This document shows positions 9,701-17,963 of a DNA stretch of 64,000 bases, in pieces. Position 1 is the first letter of the stretch; the number at the start of each line of letters is the position of its first letter. Location of the stretch: assembly GCF_018417595.1 (NCBI RefSeq), contig NZ_CP070982.1:4205001-4269000 (forward strand), read 5' to 3'. Source of the DNA: Pseudomonas entomophila. GTDB lineage: Bacteria > Pseudomonadota > Gammaproteobacteria > Pseudomonadales > Pseudomonadaceae. The translations under genes were made by a program, and so were the position numbers. The notes beneath the pieces were generated by a model, which did no database searches, had not been told where the DNA came from, and worked only from the letters and a program-made list of their open reading frames with translations.

Positions 9701-12349
9701 GATGCCCGTGCTGCTGTCGGCATAGGACACGGTGTCGATCCCCGCGCCACCGACGAAGCGGTCGCCGCCGTCACCACCGAGCAGCAGGTCGTTGCCGGCA
9801 CCGCCAGTGATCACGTTGGCGCTGGCGTTGCCGTAGCCGGTGAAGTTGCCGGTACCAACGAAAGTCAGCGCCTCGACGTCATTGGTCAGGCGATAGGTGG
9901 CCTGGTTGGTGCGTACTTCGTCGTAGCCGCCACCGGCCAGCTCGTATACGCCCACGCCACCGTACACGTAGTACACATCGTCACCCATGCCGCCCTGCAG
10001 CGTGAGCGAGGCTGTCGAGGTCAGGGTGTCGTTGAGCGCCGTACCGATCACCGTGGAAATACCGGTGAACACGTCGCCCTGGGCATCGCCGCCCACGCCC
10101 GTGCCACGGCCGAGGTTGTCGATGGTGATGTTGACCGCTTGCGCGGAGCCCGAGTAGTCCAGCACATCGAGGCCGCCGCCACCTTCGAAGGTGTGCGCCG
10201 TGGCATCGCTGACGAAACGGTCGCCCACGGCCGTGCCACGGAAGACTTCGACACCCTCGAAAGTGTCACCCGCCGCAATCCCGGTGTGCTGGCCGGTCTT
10301 GAAGTCGAGGGTGATGCCGGTGCTGCTGTCGGCATAGGATACGGTGTCGACCCCCGCGCCACCGACGAAGCGATCGCCACCGGCACCGCCGAACAGCAGG
10401 TCGTTGCCGGCACCACCAGTGATCACGTTGGCGCTGGCGTTGCCATAGCCGGTGAAGTTGCCGGTACCAACGAAAGTCAGCGCCTCGACTTCGTTGGTCA
10501 GGCGATAGGTGGTCTGGTTGGTGCGTACCTCGTCATAGCCGCCACCGGCCAGTTCGTACACAGCCGCGCCACCGTACAGGTAGTACACATCGTCGCCCGC
10601 GCCACCCTGCAGGGTGAGCGAGGCCGTCGAGGTCAAGGTGTCGTTCAACGCCGAGCCCATCACCGTGGTGAAGCCGGTGAACACATCGCCCTGGGCATCG
10701 CCACCCACACCGGTGCCCCGACCGAGGTTGTCGATGGTGATGCTGACCGCCTGCGCGGAGCCCGAGTAGTCCAGCACATCGAGGCCGCCGCCACCTTCGA
10801 AGGTGTGCGCCGTGGCATCGCTGACGAAACGGTCGCCCACGGCCGTGCCACGGAAGACTTCGATACCCTCGAAGGTGTCACCCGCCGCAATCCCGCTGTG
10901 CTGGCCGGTCTTGAAGTCGAGGGTGATGCCGGTGCTGCTGTCGGCATAGGATACGGTGTCGACCCCCGCGCCACCGACGAAGCGATCGCCACCGGCACCG
11001 CCGAACAGCAGGTCGTTGCCGGCACCACCAGTGATCACGTTGGCGCTGGCGTTGCCGTAGCCGGTGAAGTTGCCAGTGCCGACGAAAGTCAGCGCCTCGA
11101 CTTCGCTGGTCAGGCGATAGGTGGTCTGGTTGGTGCGTACCTCGTCATAGCCGCCACCGGCCAGTTCGTACACAGCCGCGCCACCGTACAGGTAGTACAC
11201 ATCGTCGCCCGCGCCACCCTGCAGGGTGAGCGAGGCCGTCGAGGTCAAGGTGTCGTTCAACGCCGAGCCCATCACCGTGGTGAAGCCGGTGAACACATCG
11301 CCCTGGGCATCGCCACCCACACCGGTGCCACGGCCGAGGTTGTCGATGGTGATGCTGACCGCCTGCGCGGAGCCCGAATAGTCCAGCACATCGAGGCCGC
11401 CGCCACCTTCGAAGGTGTGCGCCGTGGCATCGCTGACGAAACGGTCGCCCACGGCCGTGCCACGGAAGACTTCGACACCCTCGAAAGTGTCACCCGCCGC
11501 AATCCCGGTGTGCTGGCCGGTCTTGAAGTCGAGGGTGATGCCGGTGCTGCTGTCGGCATAGGATACGGTATCGACACCGGCACCACCGACGAAGCGATCG
11601 CCACCGGCACCGCCGAACAGCAGGTCGTTGCCGGCGCCACCGGTGATCACGTTATCGCTGGCGTTGCCGTAGCCGGTGAAGTTGCCGGTGCCAACGAAAG
11701 TCAGCGCCTCGACCTCATTGGTCAGGCGATAGGTGATCTGGTTGGTGCGCACCTCGTCGTAGCCGCCACCGGCCAACTCGTACACACCCGCATTGCCATA
11801 CACGTAGTACACGTCGTTACCCGCACCACCCTGCAACGTAAGCGAGGCCGACGAGGTGAACGTGTCGTTGAGCGTCGAACCGATCACCGTGGAGATACCG
11901 GTGAACACGTCGCCCTGGGCATCGCCGCCAACACCGGTGCCACGACCGGTGTTGTCGATGGTGATGTTGACCGCCTGCGCGGAGCCCGAGTAGTCCAGCA
12001 CATCAAGGCCGCCGCCACCCTCGAAGGTGTGCGCCGTGGCATCGCTGACAAAGCGGTCACCCACGGCCGTGCCGCGGAAGACCTCGATGCCTTCGAAGGT
12101 GTCGCCAGCGGCGAACCCGGTATGCACACCGGTCTTGAAATCAAGCGTGATGCCCGTGGTCGAGTCGGCATAGGACACCGTGTCGATCCCCGCCCCACCG
12201 ATCAGTCGGTCGGCGCCATCACCACCGAACAGCGTATCGTTACCCGCCCCACCATCGATCACATCGTTGCCGGCGCGCCCATATATCTGGTCATCCGCGG
12301 CGGTACCAACCAGGTTGTCGGCCCCTGCGGTTCCTTGAATAACAGCCAT
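6722..12349 (-). CDS. Giant repeat-built RTX (calcium-binding) protein, type I secretion substrate
   Basis: A 1875-residue protein of unknown specific function, probably exported to the cell surface or medium by the ABC/HlyD pair encoded just upstream. It has no signal peptide, and no Cys was noticed. It opens with RTX nonapeptides (GGAGNDTLFGG at about 33). Residues 33-1464 are seven consecutive modules of about 204 residues (last two 205 and 207), each with an RTX GGxGxD segment, DTVSYAD, a DTFEGIEVFRG block, FEGGGGLDVLDYSGSAQA, and YDEVRTNQ...EVEALTFVGTGNF. A partial eighth module follows. The last 300 residues contain more GGxGND repeats and end in the haemolysin-type calcium-related C-terminal region (TDKVILKKFETFSDVVLSRL), typical of an uncleaved C-terminal secretion signal. 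No protease, lipase or toxin domain was recognised, so an adhesin or surface-layer/biofilm role is an inference. The start has an AGGAG site. Confidence 0.85.
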   Translation of the reverse strand: MAVIQGTAGADNLVGTAADDQIYGRAGNDVIDGGAGNDTLFGGDGADRLIGGAGIDTVSYADSTTGITLDFKTGVHTGFAAGDTFEGIEVFRGTAVGDRFVSDATAHTFEGGGGLDVLDYSGSAQAVNITIDNTGRGTGVGGDAQGDVFTGISTVIGSTLNDTFTSSASLTLQGGAGNDVYYVYGNAGVYELAGGGYDEVRTNQITYRLTNEVEALTFVGTGNFTGYGNASDNVITGGAGNDLLFGGAGGDRFVGGAGVDTVSYADSSTGITLDFKTGQHTGIAAGDTFEGVEVFRGTAVGDRFVSDATAHTFEGGGGLDVLDYSGSAQAVSITIDNLGRGTGVGGDAQGDVFTGFTTVMGSALNDTLTSTASLTLQGGAGDDVYYLYGGAAVYELAGGGYDEVRTNQTTYRLTSEVEALTFVGTGNFTGYGNASANVITGGAGNDLLFGGAGGDRFVGGAGVDTVSYADSSTGITLDFKTGQHSGIAAGDTFEGIEVFRGTAVGDRFVSDATAHTFEGGGGLDVLDYSGSAQAVSITIDNLGRGTGVGGDAQGDVFTGFTTVMGSALNDTLTSTASLTLQGGAGDDVYYLYGGAAVYELAGGGYDEVRTNQTTYRLTNEVEALTFVGTGNFTGYGNASANVITGGAGNDLLFGGAGGDRFVGGAGVDTVSYADSSTGITLDFKTGQHTGIAAGDTFEGVEVFRGTAVGDRFVSDATAHTFEGGGGLDVLDYSGSAQAVNITIDNLGRGTGVGGDAQGDVFTGISTVIGTALNDTLTSTASLTLQGGMGDDVYYVYGGVGVYELAGGGYDEVRTNQATYRLTNDVEALTFVGTGNFTGYGNASANVITGGAGNDLLLGGDGGDRFVGGAGIDTVSYADSSTGITLDFKSGVHTGFAAGDTFEGIEVFRGTAAADRFVSDATAHTFEGGGGLDVLDYSGSAQAITVTIDSANRGTGVGGDAQGDVFTGITTVMGSSQNDTFTSSTSSYLQGGAGDDVYILHGNASVLEQVGGGYDEVRTTLASYRLTNEVEALTYIGSGSFTGYGNASANVITGGAGNDLLFGGAGGDRFVGGAGVDTVSYADSGTGITLDFKTGQHAGIASGDTFEGIEVFRGSAAADTFISDATAHTFEGGGGADTLDYSGSGQAIAITVDNAGRGTGVGGDAAGDVFTGIATVAGSTFDDTFTTWAATTSLRGGEGNDIYYLNANATVIEAAGGGYDEVRTTLASYRLTSDVEVLTYQGSGNFVGYGNASDNVITGGVGSDTLYGGAGADRFVGGAGNDTVSYGDATGGAGVTLNFKTGVHGGIAAGDTFDSIEVFRGSTFADVFVSDGTAHLFEGGGGADTLDYSTSAQAITINVDNTGRGTGVGGDAQGDVFTGFATVTGTAFADTFTTASAATAFRGGAGDDVYFINGNATVFEEAGGGYDEVRTTLGSYRLTNEVEALTYLGTGNFVAYDSASDNIITGGVGNDTFYAGAGGADRFIGGAGLDTVSYGDSAMGVTLNFKTGVHTGVAAGDTFDSIERFSGSGASDVFVVNDDANYIDGAGGVDLLTFASEGAGITLNLNATGADTYLNIESFEGSAFNDTLIGTSRDENFVGGAGADSINGGAGKDFAWYVNSSAGVSVNLATGVNTGGDAEGDVLVGIEGLAGSAYDDVLNGDVGANTIFGAEGNDVINGGAGNDFLYGDGIYYGDFGTFARTDTHLIAQADIINGGDGDDTIYGGGNDLGGIHHGDAGNDFILTARGTAYGDDGNDRLAGNGVGYKLFGGAGADQLAMNAAGFGDGGEGGDTYTVDSWAQVSIQDTGTVGTDKVILKKFETFSDVVLSRLGDDAYLFTKANWETGKVDSGVKLVDWYAGANTIESFQTNNGDTFTIT
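7958..12253 (-). repeat. Seven tandem 612-621 bp coding repeats within the RTX gene
   Basis: Module boundaries on the minus strand lie at 12253, 11641, 11029, 10417, 9805, 9193, 8578 and 7957. The period is exactly 612 bp for the first five units, then about 615 and 621. Modules 2 and 3 differ at only about three of 204 residues, while modules 5-7 diverge progressively. This points to recent duplication or gene conversion at the 5' end of the array. Confidence 0.9.
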
Positions 12350-12412
12350 CGCAACTCCTTCCTTGCTCCAATATTGAACGTCCCTGTGCTGACGCCAATC
12401 CTTCGATGGCGC

Positions 12413-13726
12413 TCACCCTTCCCTGAATGCCCGTTGCGCGTGGTCGCCTACTGGCTTGAGCAGATAGGACAGCACGGTGCGACGACCCGTCTGGATCATC
12501 GACTCCACCGGCATGCCCGGCACCAGCGTGAGGCCGTCGAGCTTGCGCTGCTCGGCCTTGTCGATATGTATACCGGCGCGGTAGTAGCCGAGCCCGGTCT
12601 GCGGGTCGCTCACCAGGTCGGCGGAAAGCCGCACCACCCGCCCCATGACTTCCGGGGTGGTGGCGCGATTGAAGGCACTGAAGCGCAGCAAGGCGTCCTG
12701 GCCGAGCATCACCTGGTCGATGTCCTGCGGGCTGACCCGCGCCTCGACCAGCAGCTCGTCATCAATCGGCACGATCTGCATCAGGGTTTCGGCCGGCGAG
12801 ATCACGCCGCCCACGGTATGCACGGCCAGTTGCTGGACGCGCCCGGCACTGGGCGCCAGCACATCGACGCGCTTGAGCTGGTCGGCGGCGGCAACCTCAC
12901 GCTCCACCCACTCCCCTTGCCGGGCCATGAGGTCGCGCAGCTCTTCGGAAACCTGCTCGCGGAAGCGTTGATCGACCTGCAGCAATTCCAGCTGGGTCTC
13001 GGCAATGCGTGCGCGGGCTTCGGCAATGGAGGCGATCAACTGGCCGCGCTCGCCCTGCAGGCGGGCGATGCCGCGCGCCAGGGCGTTGACCCGATCGAGG
13101 GTCATCAGGCCTTTTTTCTGCAGCGTCTTGACCGCCTGGTACTCCTCGTCGATCAGACGGATCTCCTCGGCTTTGGTACGCTGCTGCAGGTCGTGGCCGC
13201 CAATGGTCTGCTTGAGCTGCTCGATGCGCTCGCGCAGTTGCGACTTCTGCCCCTCGCGGGACTGCCGGCGATCGGCAAACAGCTGCCGCTCGCTGGCCAT
13301 GACCGCCTGCACTTGTTCATCCGCTTGGCGCGACACCAGGCGCGCAGGCATCTCCACCTGCGTCTTGCCGTCACGCTCGGCCTCCAGCCTGGCCTGGCGC
13401 GCCAACGCCTGGTCCAGCGCCTTGGCAACGATGGCATGGCTGGCCTCCTGCACGGTGGCGTCCAGGCGCACCAGCACCTCGCCCGCCTGCACCGCCTGCC
13501 CCTCGCTTACCAGCAACTGCGCGACCACACCGCCATTGGGGTGTTGCACCTTCTTCACGCTGTCCTGCACGGCAACCATGCCCGGCGCGATGACCGCCCC
13601 GGCCAGTTCGGTGACGGCCGACCAAACCAGAGAGCCACCCAGCAGCACCACGACCACTGCGGCGCCCACCCAGAGGTGATTGCGCAACGACCCCAACAGC
13701 TGCTTTTCGTTATCGACAGCCTTCAT
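12413..13726 (-). CDS. Type I secretion membrane-fusion (adaptor) protein, HlyD/AprE/PrtE family
   Basis: The 437-residue adaptor bridges the inner-membrane ABC exporter and an outer-membrane TolC-type channel. It has a short cytoplasmic N-terminus, one membrane segment at about 17-37 (LWVGAAVVVVLLGG), a split lipoyl/barrel-sandwich half near residues 45-90 (VQHPNGGVVAQLLVSEGQAV), a long periplasmic coiled coil at about 95-290, and the family signature block VLAPSAGRVQQL...LMQIVPIDDELLVEA. It overlaps the upstream exporter gene by 4 bp and precedes the RTX gene by 63 bp, so all three are probably co-transcribed. No outer-membrane channel gene is adjacent; a TolC encoded elsewhere is presumed. 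Confidence 0.93.
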   Translation of the reverse strand: MKAVDNEKQLLGSLRNHLWVGAAVVVVLLGGSLVWSAVTELAGAVIAPGMVAVQDSVKKVQHPNGGVVAQLLVSEGQAVQAGEVLVRLDATVQEASHAIVAKALDQALARQARLEAERDGKTQVEMPARLVSRQADEQVQAVMASERQLFADRRQSREGQKSQLRERIEQLKQTIGGHDLQQRTKAEEIRLIDEEYQAVKTLQKKGLMTLDRVNALARGIARLQGERGQLIASIAEARARIAETQLELLQVDQRFREQVSEELRDLMARQGEWVEREVAAADQLKRVDVLAPSAGRVQQLAVHTVGGVISPAETLMQIVPIDDELLVEARVSPQDIDQVMLGQDALLRFSAFNRATTPEVMGRVVRLSADLVSDPQTGLGYYRAGIHIDKAEQRKLDGLTLVPGMPVESMIQTGRRTVLSYLLKPVGDHAQRAFREG

Positions 13727-15435
13727 GCCTGCGCCCCTCCCTTCACGGCCACCGGCCGCGCCAGCACCGTGTCCCGCGGCCCAAAGGCGGCCTGGGTGCC
13801 CTGCTCCAGCACCAGCACCTGGTCCATTACCGACAGCAACCCCGAGCGATGGGCGATGGCAACCACCACGCCACCGCGCGCCTTGACCCCCTGGATCGCC
13901 CGCGCAAGCGCTCGCTCGCCCTCGGCATCGAGGTTGGCATTGGGCTCGTCGAGCACCACCAGGAAGGGGTCGCCATACAACGCCCGGGCCAGGCCGACAC
14001 GCTGACGTTGCCCGGCAGACAGGTTGGCGCCACCAGCACCGATCGGCGTGTCGTAGCCTTGCGGCAGTTGCAGGATCAGTTCATGCACACCGGCTTGCCG
14101 TGCGGCCGAGACAATGGCTGCGGCGTCGGCATCAGGGTCCAGGCGTGCGATGTTCTGCGCCACGGTCGCCTCGAACAGGTCGACGCTCTGCGGCAGGTAA
14201 CCGGTCTGCGCCGCCCGCGTGGCATCCGGCCACAAGGTCAGCGCGGCGCCATCCATGCACACCTGGCCACGCGCCGTCGGCCAGGCCCCCACCAGCGCCC
14301 GTGCCAATGACGACTTGCCCGAAGCGCTCGGCCCGACCACGGCCATGGCACTACCGGCGGCCAGCGTGAAGTTGATGTTGTTCAATACCAGGCGCTGCCC
14401 ACCAGGCGGCGCGACGCACAAGCCATCCACCTGCACCTGATGCCGCGCTGCCGGCAGCGCGGTCTTTTCGGCAGGCGCCGGGAAAAGCGACAGCACCTCT
14501 CGCAGTTGCTGCCAGGCCAGCCGCGCCGACACCAGGCTGCGCCAGGTACCGATGATCTGCTCGGCCGGCGCCAGTGTGCGGGCGACGATGATCGAGGCCG
14601 CCACGATGGCACCGCCACTGAGGTCGCCCTGGATCACCAGCCAGGCCCCCACGCCCAGCGACGCCGACTGCACCAGCTGGCGCAAGGCCTTGGTGATGCC
14701 ACCGTAGAAACCACTCACGTCGGCGCTGCGCCGTTGCAAGGTGGCGTAGTGCGCCTGCAAGCCCTGCCAGCGCTCAGTGGCGCGCCCGGTCATGCCCATC
14801 GCGGCGAGCACCTCGGCACCGCCGTGGCCCTGCTGGGCCAAACGATTGCGCTGGCTTGCAAGCTCGGCAGCATCACGCATGTCCTGGCGGGTACCGCGAT
14901 CGGTGAGCCAGGTCAGCAGCACCATCAGCACGATCATGCCCAACGCCAGCAACCCAAGGGAGGGATGGATATAGAAGCTGACCGCCAGGTACACCGGCAT
15001 CCAGGGCAAATCGAAGAAGGCCATGAGACCAGGGCCTGCGATGAAAGCGCGGATCTGCTCCAGCTCATGGGCAGGCTTGAGCGGGTCATGACGCATGACG
15101 ATCTTCAGCGGCGCCCCGGCGATGGCCCGGAACACTTGCGCCGACAGCGCGCTGTCGACAGACGCAGCCACCCGCGACATGACCCGGGCACGAATGATGT
15201 CGACCAGCGCGAACACCACGTAGACACCCAGCACCAGCAACCCCAGTGCCACCAGCGTGGGCAGGCTGCGGCTGGGGATGACCCGGTCGTAGACTTCGAG
15301 CATGAACAAGGGGCCGACCAACGCCAACAGGTTGATCACACCCGAGAACAGGGCCGCTCCGATCAAGCCCTTTTTCAAAGCCACGGACAGCCGTTCCGGC
15401 AGCACGCGTGCGCCAGCATCCTTACTGCTTTTCAA
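13723..15435 (-). CDS. Type I secretion ABC exporter (PrtD/AprD-like permease-ATPase)
   Basis: A 570-residue fused membrane/ATPase exporter. The membrane domain spans about residues 20-310 with hydrophobic segments near 25-50, 60-80, 145-178 and 255-285. The nucleotide-binding domain has Walker A GPSASGKS at 368-375, signature LSAGQ at 472-476 and Walker B VVLDEP at 493-498. There is no N-terminal C39-like domain, so it resembles the PrtD/AprD class that exports serralysin and other RTX proteins without leader cleavage. The best start is a TTG at 15435 (ttgaaaagc), with an AGGA about 10 nt upstream. It is the first gene of the exporter-adaptor-substrate operon and overlaps the adaptor gene by 4 bp. 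Confidence 0.92.
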   Translation of the reverse strand: MKSSKDAGARVLPERLSVALKKGLIGAALFSGVINLLALVGPLFMLEVYDRVIPSRSLPTLVALGLLVLGVYVVFALVDIIRARVMSRVAASVDSALSAQVFRAIAGAPLKIVMRHDPLKPAHELEQIRAFIAGPGLMAFFDLPWMPVYLAVSFYIHPSLGLLALGMIVLMVLLTWLTDRGTRQDMRDAAELASQRNRLAQQGHGGAEVLAAMGMTGRATERWQGLQAHYATLQRRSADVSGFYGGITKALRQLVQSASLGVGAWLVIQGDLSGGAIVAASIIVARTLAPAEQIIGTWRSLVSARLAWQQLREVLSLFPAPAEKTALPAARHQVQVDGLCVAPPGGQRLVLNNINFTLAAGSAMAVVGPSASGKSSLARALVGAWPTARGQVCMDGAALTLWPDATRAAQTGYLPQSVDLFEATVAQNIARLDPDADAAAIVSAARQAGVHELILQLPQGYDTPIGAGGANLSAGQRQRVGLARALYGDPFLVVLDEPNANLDAEGERALARAIQGVKARGGVVVAIAHRSGLLSVMDQVLVLEQGTQAAFGPRDTVLARPVAVKGGAQA

Positions 15436-15554
15436 GTGTTCCGATCCTTGGAAGAGAAGCGTTGCGAGACACGCAAACGAATGGGTATGTCGCGGATCAT
15501 ACCCGAAGGAAATGCAGCAATCGATGGCCTCACGCCATCATTTTTTGCCTTGCG

Positions 15555-15740
15555 TCAAAGCTCCCGGCAGGCGGCATTGTCGAAGGGCCCGGCAAAGCGT
15601 TTCCAGCCATCACCCGGCGACCATTGCGAGCAGACCAGGCGCCCATCGGCCTGGCTTTCCCAACGCCACCAGGGCGCCATGGCGGCCTGGGCCTGGAGCA
15701 GGCAGAACGCCGCGGCGGCAGCGACGATCAGTGTTTTCAT
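15555..15740 (-). CDS. Small putative secreted protein (61 residues)
   Basis: Not recognised as a named family. The predicted product has a clear Sec signal peptide (MKTLIVAAAAAFCLLQAQA, cleavage after about residue 19). The mature peptide is short and Trp-rich (three Trp in PWWRW, two more later) with two Cys that could pair. A GAGGG ribosome site lies 7 nt before the ATG. It sits between the flgE terminator and the type I secretion operon on the same strand. It could be a free-standing periplasmic protein; its link to secretion or flagella is only positional. Confidence 0.6.
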   Translation of the reverse strand: MKTLIVAAAAAFCLLQAQAAMAPWWRWESQADGRLVCSQWSPGDGWKRFAGPFDNAACREL

Positions 15741-15760
15741 GAGCCAACCCTCAAAGACGA

Positions 15761-15787
15761 CGAACCCCTTCGCGAGAAAGGGGTTCG
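15761..15787 (-). terminator. Terminator after flgE (flgBCDE operon)
   Basis: A perfect 10-bp inverted repeat, cgaacccctt/aaggggttcg, with a seven-base loop lies 37 bp beyond the flgE stop and just ahead of the small secreted-protein gene. The downstream T-tract on the minus strand is weak. Confidence 0.65.
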
Positions 15788-15824
15788 TGTGGTTACGCGT
15801 AGCGCGGCGACCGGCCAGCGACCA

Positions 15825-17213
15825 TCAGGTCATCTGGATGATGGTCTGCATGATGGTGCTTTCGGTGGAGATGGTCTTGGCGTTGGCCTGGTAGTTGCTC
15901 TGCGCCTTGATCAGCTCGACCAGCTCCTGGGTCAGGTTGACGTTGGACGCTTCCAGCGAGTTGGACTCGACGCTGCCCAGGGTGCCGGTCTTCGGCGCAT
16001 CGATGCCCGGGATACCCGAAGCGAACGACTCTTTCCAGCGGGTGCCGCCGATCTGCTGCAGGCCCTGCGGGTTGGCGAAGCTGGCGATGGCGACCTGGCC
16101 GATGGCGCGGGACTGCTGGTTGCTGAAGCTGGCGAACATCACGCCGGTGGAGTCGATCGACAGGTTCGACAGGATACCGGTGGCGTAGCCGTCCTGGGAC
16201 TGCGACATACGCGCGGTCTCGGTGTTGTAGGAGGTGGTGCTGTTCATCGACAGACGCATGCCATCGGCGTTGCCGACTGCGCCATTCGATCCCCAGTTGC
16301 CGGCGGAGTCCTTGGCGGCTGGCACCCAGCCTTTCATGGTGAAGATGTTGTTGGTGACGCTCCAGTCGAACTGCCCCGCCGGAGTGGTCGGCACACCGGT
16401 GGAGGCCGCCGTCATCGACTGCACGCTGCCATCAGGATTGAAGGTGATGGTGCCGGTCAGCGGCGTGGTGCCGGCAGGTGCGGCGGCACCCGGGGTGAAC
16501 GGGTTGCGGCCGTCGACCAGAGAGTACACGGTCCACTGGTTGGTACCGGTCTTGCGGTAGAACTGCTCCATGACATGCTCGTTACCCTGGCTGTCGTACA
16601 CCTTGGTCGGGAACGACTTGGTATAGGTGCTCTGGTCAGCCGGGTCGAACGGCTTGTTCGGCACCATTACTGGCGGCGTGCTGTTGTCCAGAACCTGCAG
16701 CGGGATATCGAGGGCCGACGAGTTCAGGTTGATGCCCTGGTCGACGAGGGTGGTGGCCTTGGGTGCCAGCGCCGAGGTGTCGATCTTAAGGTCGGTCAGC
16801 ACGCCTTTCTGGATCTTGCCGTTGGCATCGGCGGCATAGCCCTGCAGGCGCATGCCGTCGGAGGTGACGACAAAGTTGTCCTTGTTGGTCTGGAACGCAC
16901 CGGCACGGGTGTAGCTCAGCGAGCCGTTGTCGGACAGGACGAAGAAGCCCTGACCCTGGATACCCATGTCCAGCACGTTGCCGGTGTTGTTCACGTCACC
17001 CTGGCCGAACTGCTGCGACACGTTGGCCAGGCGCACGCCGTTGCCGACCTGGTTCTTGCCCACGCCCAGGCGGTTGGCGCCGGCGTAGACGTCGGCGAAT
17101 TCGGCACGCGACGACTTGAAGCCGTTGGTGTTGACGTTGGCGATGTTGTTGCCGGTGACATCCAGTTGCTTGTTGGCTGCGTAAAGACCGCTAAGGCCGA
17201 TATTGAAAGACAT
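15825..17213 (-). CDS. flgE: Flagellar hook protein FlgE
   Basis: FlgE is the hook subunit exported by the flagellar apparatus and polymerised under the FlgD cap. The 462-residue protein starts MSFNIGLSGLYAANKQLDVT with the motif GNNIANVNTNGFKSSRAEFA (about 22-41) and ends with VNLTQELVELIKAQSNYQAN and the C-terminal assembly helix. The variable surface-exposed middle (about 150-330) is Thr/Ala-rich, as is normal for hook proteins. It lies 30 bp after flgD as last gene of flgBCDE and is followed by a hairpin terminator. Confidence 0.97.
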   Translation of the reverse strand: MSFNIGLSGLYAANKQLDVTGNNIANVNTNGFKSSRAEFADVYAGANRLGVGKNQVGNGVRLANVSQQFGQGDVNNTGNVLDMGIQGQGFFVLSDNGSLSYTRAGAFQTNKDNFVVTSDGMRLQGYAADANGKIQKGVLTDLKIDTSALAPKATTLVDQGINLNSSALDIPLQVLDNSTPPVMVPNKPFDPADQSTYTKSFPTKVYDSQGNEHVMEQFYRKTGTNQWTVYSLVDGRNPFTPGAAAPAGTTPLTGTITFNPDGSVQSMTAASTGVPTTPAGQFDWSVTNNIFTMKGWVPAAKDSAGNWGSNGAVGNADGMRLSMNSTTSYNTETARMSQSQDGYATGILSNLSIDSTGVMFASFSNQQSRAIGQVAIASFANPQGLQQIGGTRWKESFASGIPGIDAPKTGTLGSVESNSLEASNVNLTQELVELIKAQSNYQANAKTISTESTIMQTIIQMT

Positions 17214-17243
17214 GTGTTCGCTCCTTCTGCCGTTCTAGCGGCC

Positions 17244-17948
17244 TTAGATTCCGATGGTTTGTACTTTGGAGATACCCAGCTTGCCGATCCCGGCAAGGTT
17301 GAGCATCATCTCGCCGCCGTTCTGGAAGCTGACGCTGTTCACCGTGGCCGGCAGCAGCGTGTACATGGTCGCCGCCTTGCCATCGACCATGGTGGTGGCG
17401 GTGAAGGTGTAGTTGCCCGGGCTGAGCTTCTCGCCCTTGTCGTTGGTGCCGTCCCAGATGAAGTCGGCGTTGCCCTTCTTCTGCTCGCCCAACTGGATGG
17501 TCTTGACCACGTTGCCATCCTTGTCCTTGATGGTGACCTTGCCCTCGGTGATGTTCTGCGGCACGACCACCTGGCCGGTGAAGCTCTTGGTGGTGTCGAC
17601 CATGGCCTTCTCGTTCTGCACGATCACCGAGCGCCCGACCAGGGACGAGGCCTGCAGCGCCTGGGACGAGCCCATGCCGCTGATGATCGAGTTGACCGAG
17701 CTGTTGAGGGTCTGGATACCCTCCAGGCTGCTGAACTGCGCCAGCTGGGCCACGAACTCGCCGTTGTCCTGGGGATCCAGCGGGTTCTGGTGCTTCATCT
17801 GGGTGACCAGCAGCTGCAGGAACGCATCCTTGCCCAGGGCGTTCTTGTCGGTCTTCTCGGTGGTGGGCTTCTTGGTCGTGCCGTCGCTGACGCCCGAGTT
17901 CTTCAGGACATCATTGAGGTTCACGCCAGTTGTGCTTTCGACTGCCAT
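17244..17948 (-). CDS. flgD: Flagellar hook-capping protein FlgD
   Basis: FlgD is the scaffold that caps the growing hook and is later discarded. The product is 234 residues. The conserved N-terminal block is LGKDAFLQLLVTQMKHQNPLDPQDNGEFVAQLAQFSSLEGI (about residues 37-77), followed by a FlgD Ig/FNIII-like region with WDGTNDKGEKLSPGNYTF near 160-180. It is 15 bp downstream of flgC and 30 bp upstream of flgE. No oddities were seen. Confidence 0.96.
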   Translation of the reverse strand: MAVESTTGVNLNDVLKNSGVSDGTTKKPTTEKTDKNALGKDAFLQLLVTQMKHQNPLDPQDNGEFVAQLAQFSSLEGIQTLNSSVNSIISGMGSSQALQASSLVGRSVIVQNEKAMVDTTKSFTGQVVVPQNITEGKVTIKDKDGNVVKTIQLGEQKKGNADFIWDGTNDKGEKLSPGNYTFTATTMVDGKAATMYTLLPATVNSVSFQNGGEMMLNLAGIGKLGISKVQTIGI

Positions 17949-17963
17949 GGTCCGGTATCCTTA

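Noticed and set aside
7823..14005. Very long plus-strand open frame antisense to the RTX gene and adaptor
   Set aside because: It exists because the GC-rich, repetitive RTX coding strand avoids stops on the other strand. The translation is internally repetitive only as a mirror of the real repeats and has no start signal or family features.
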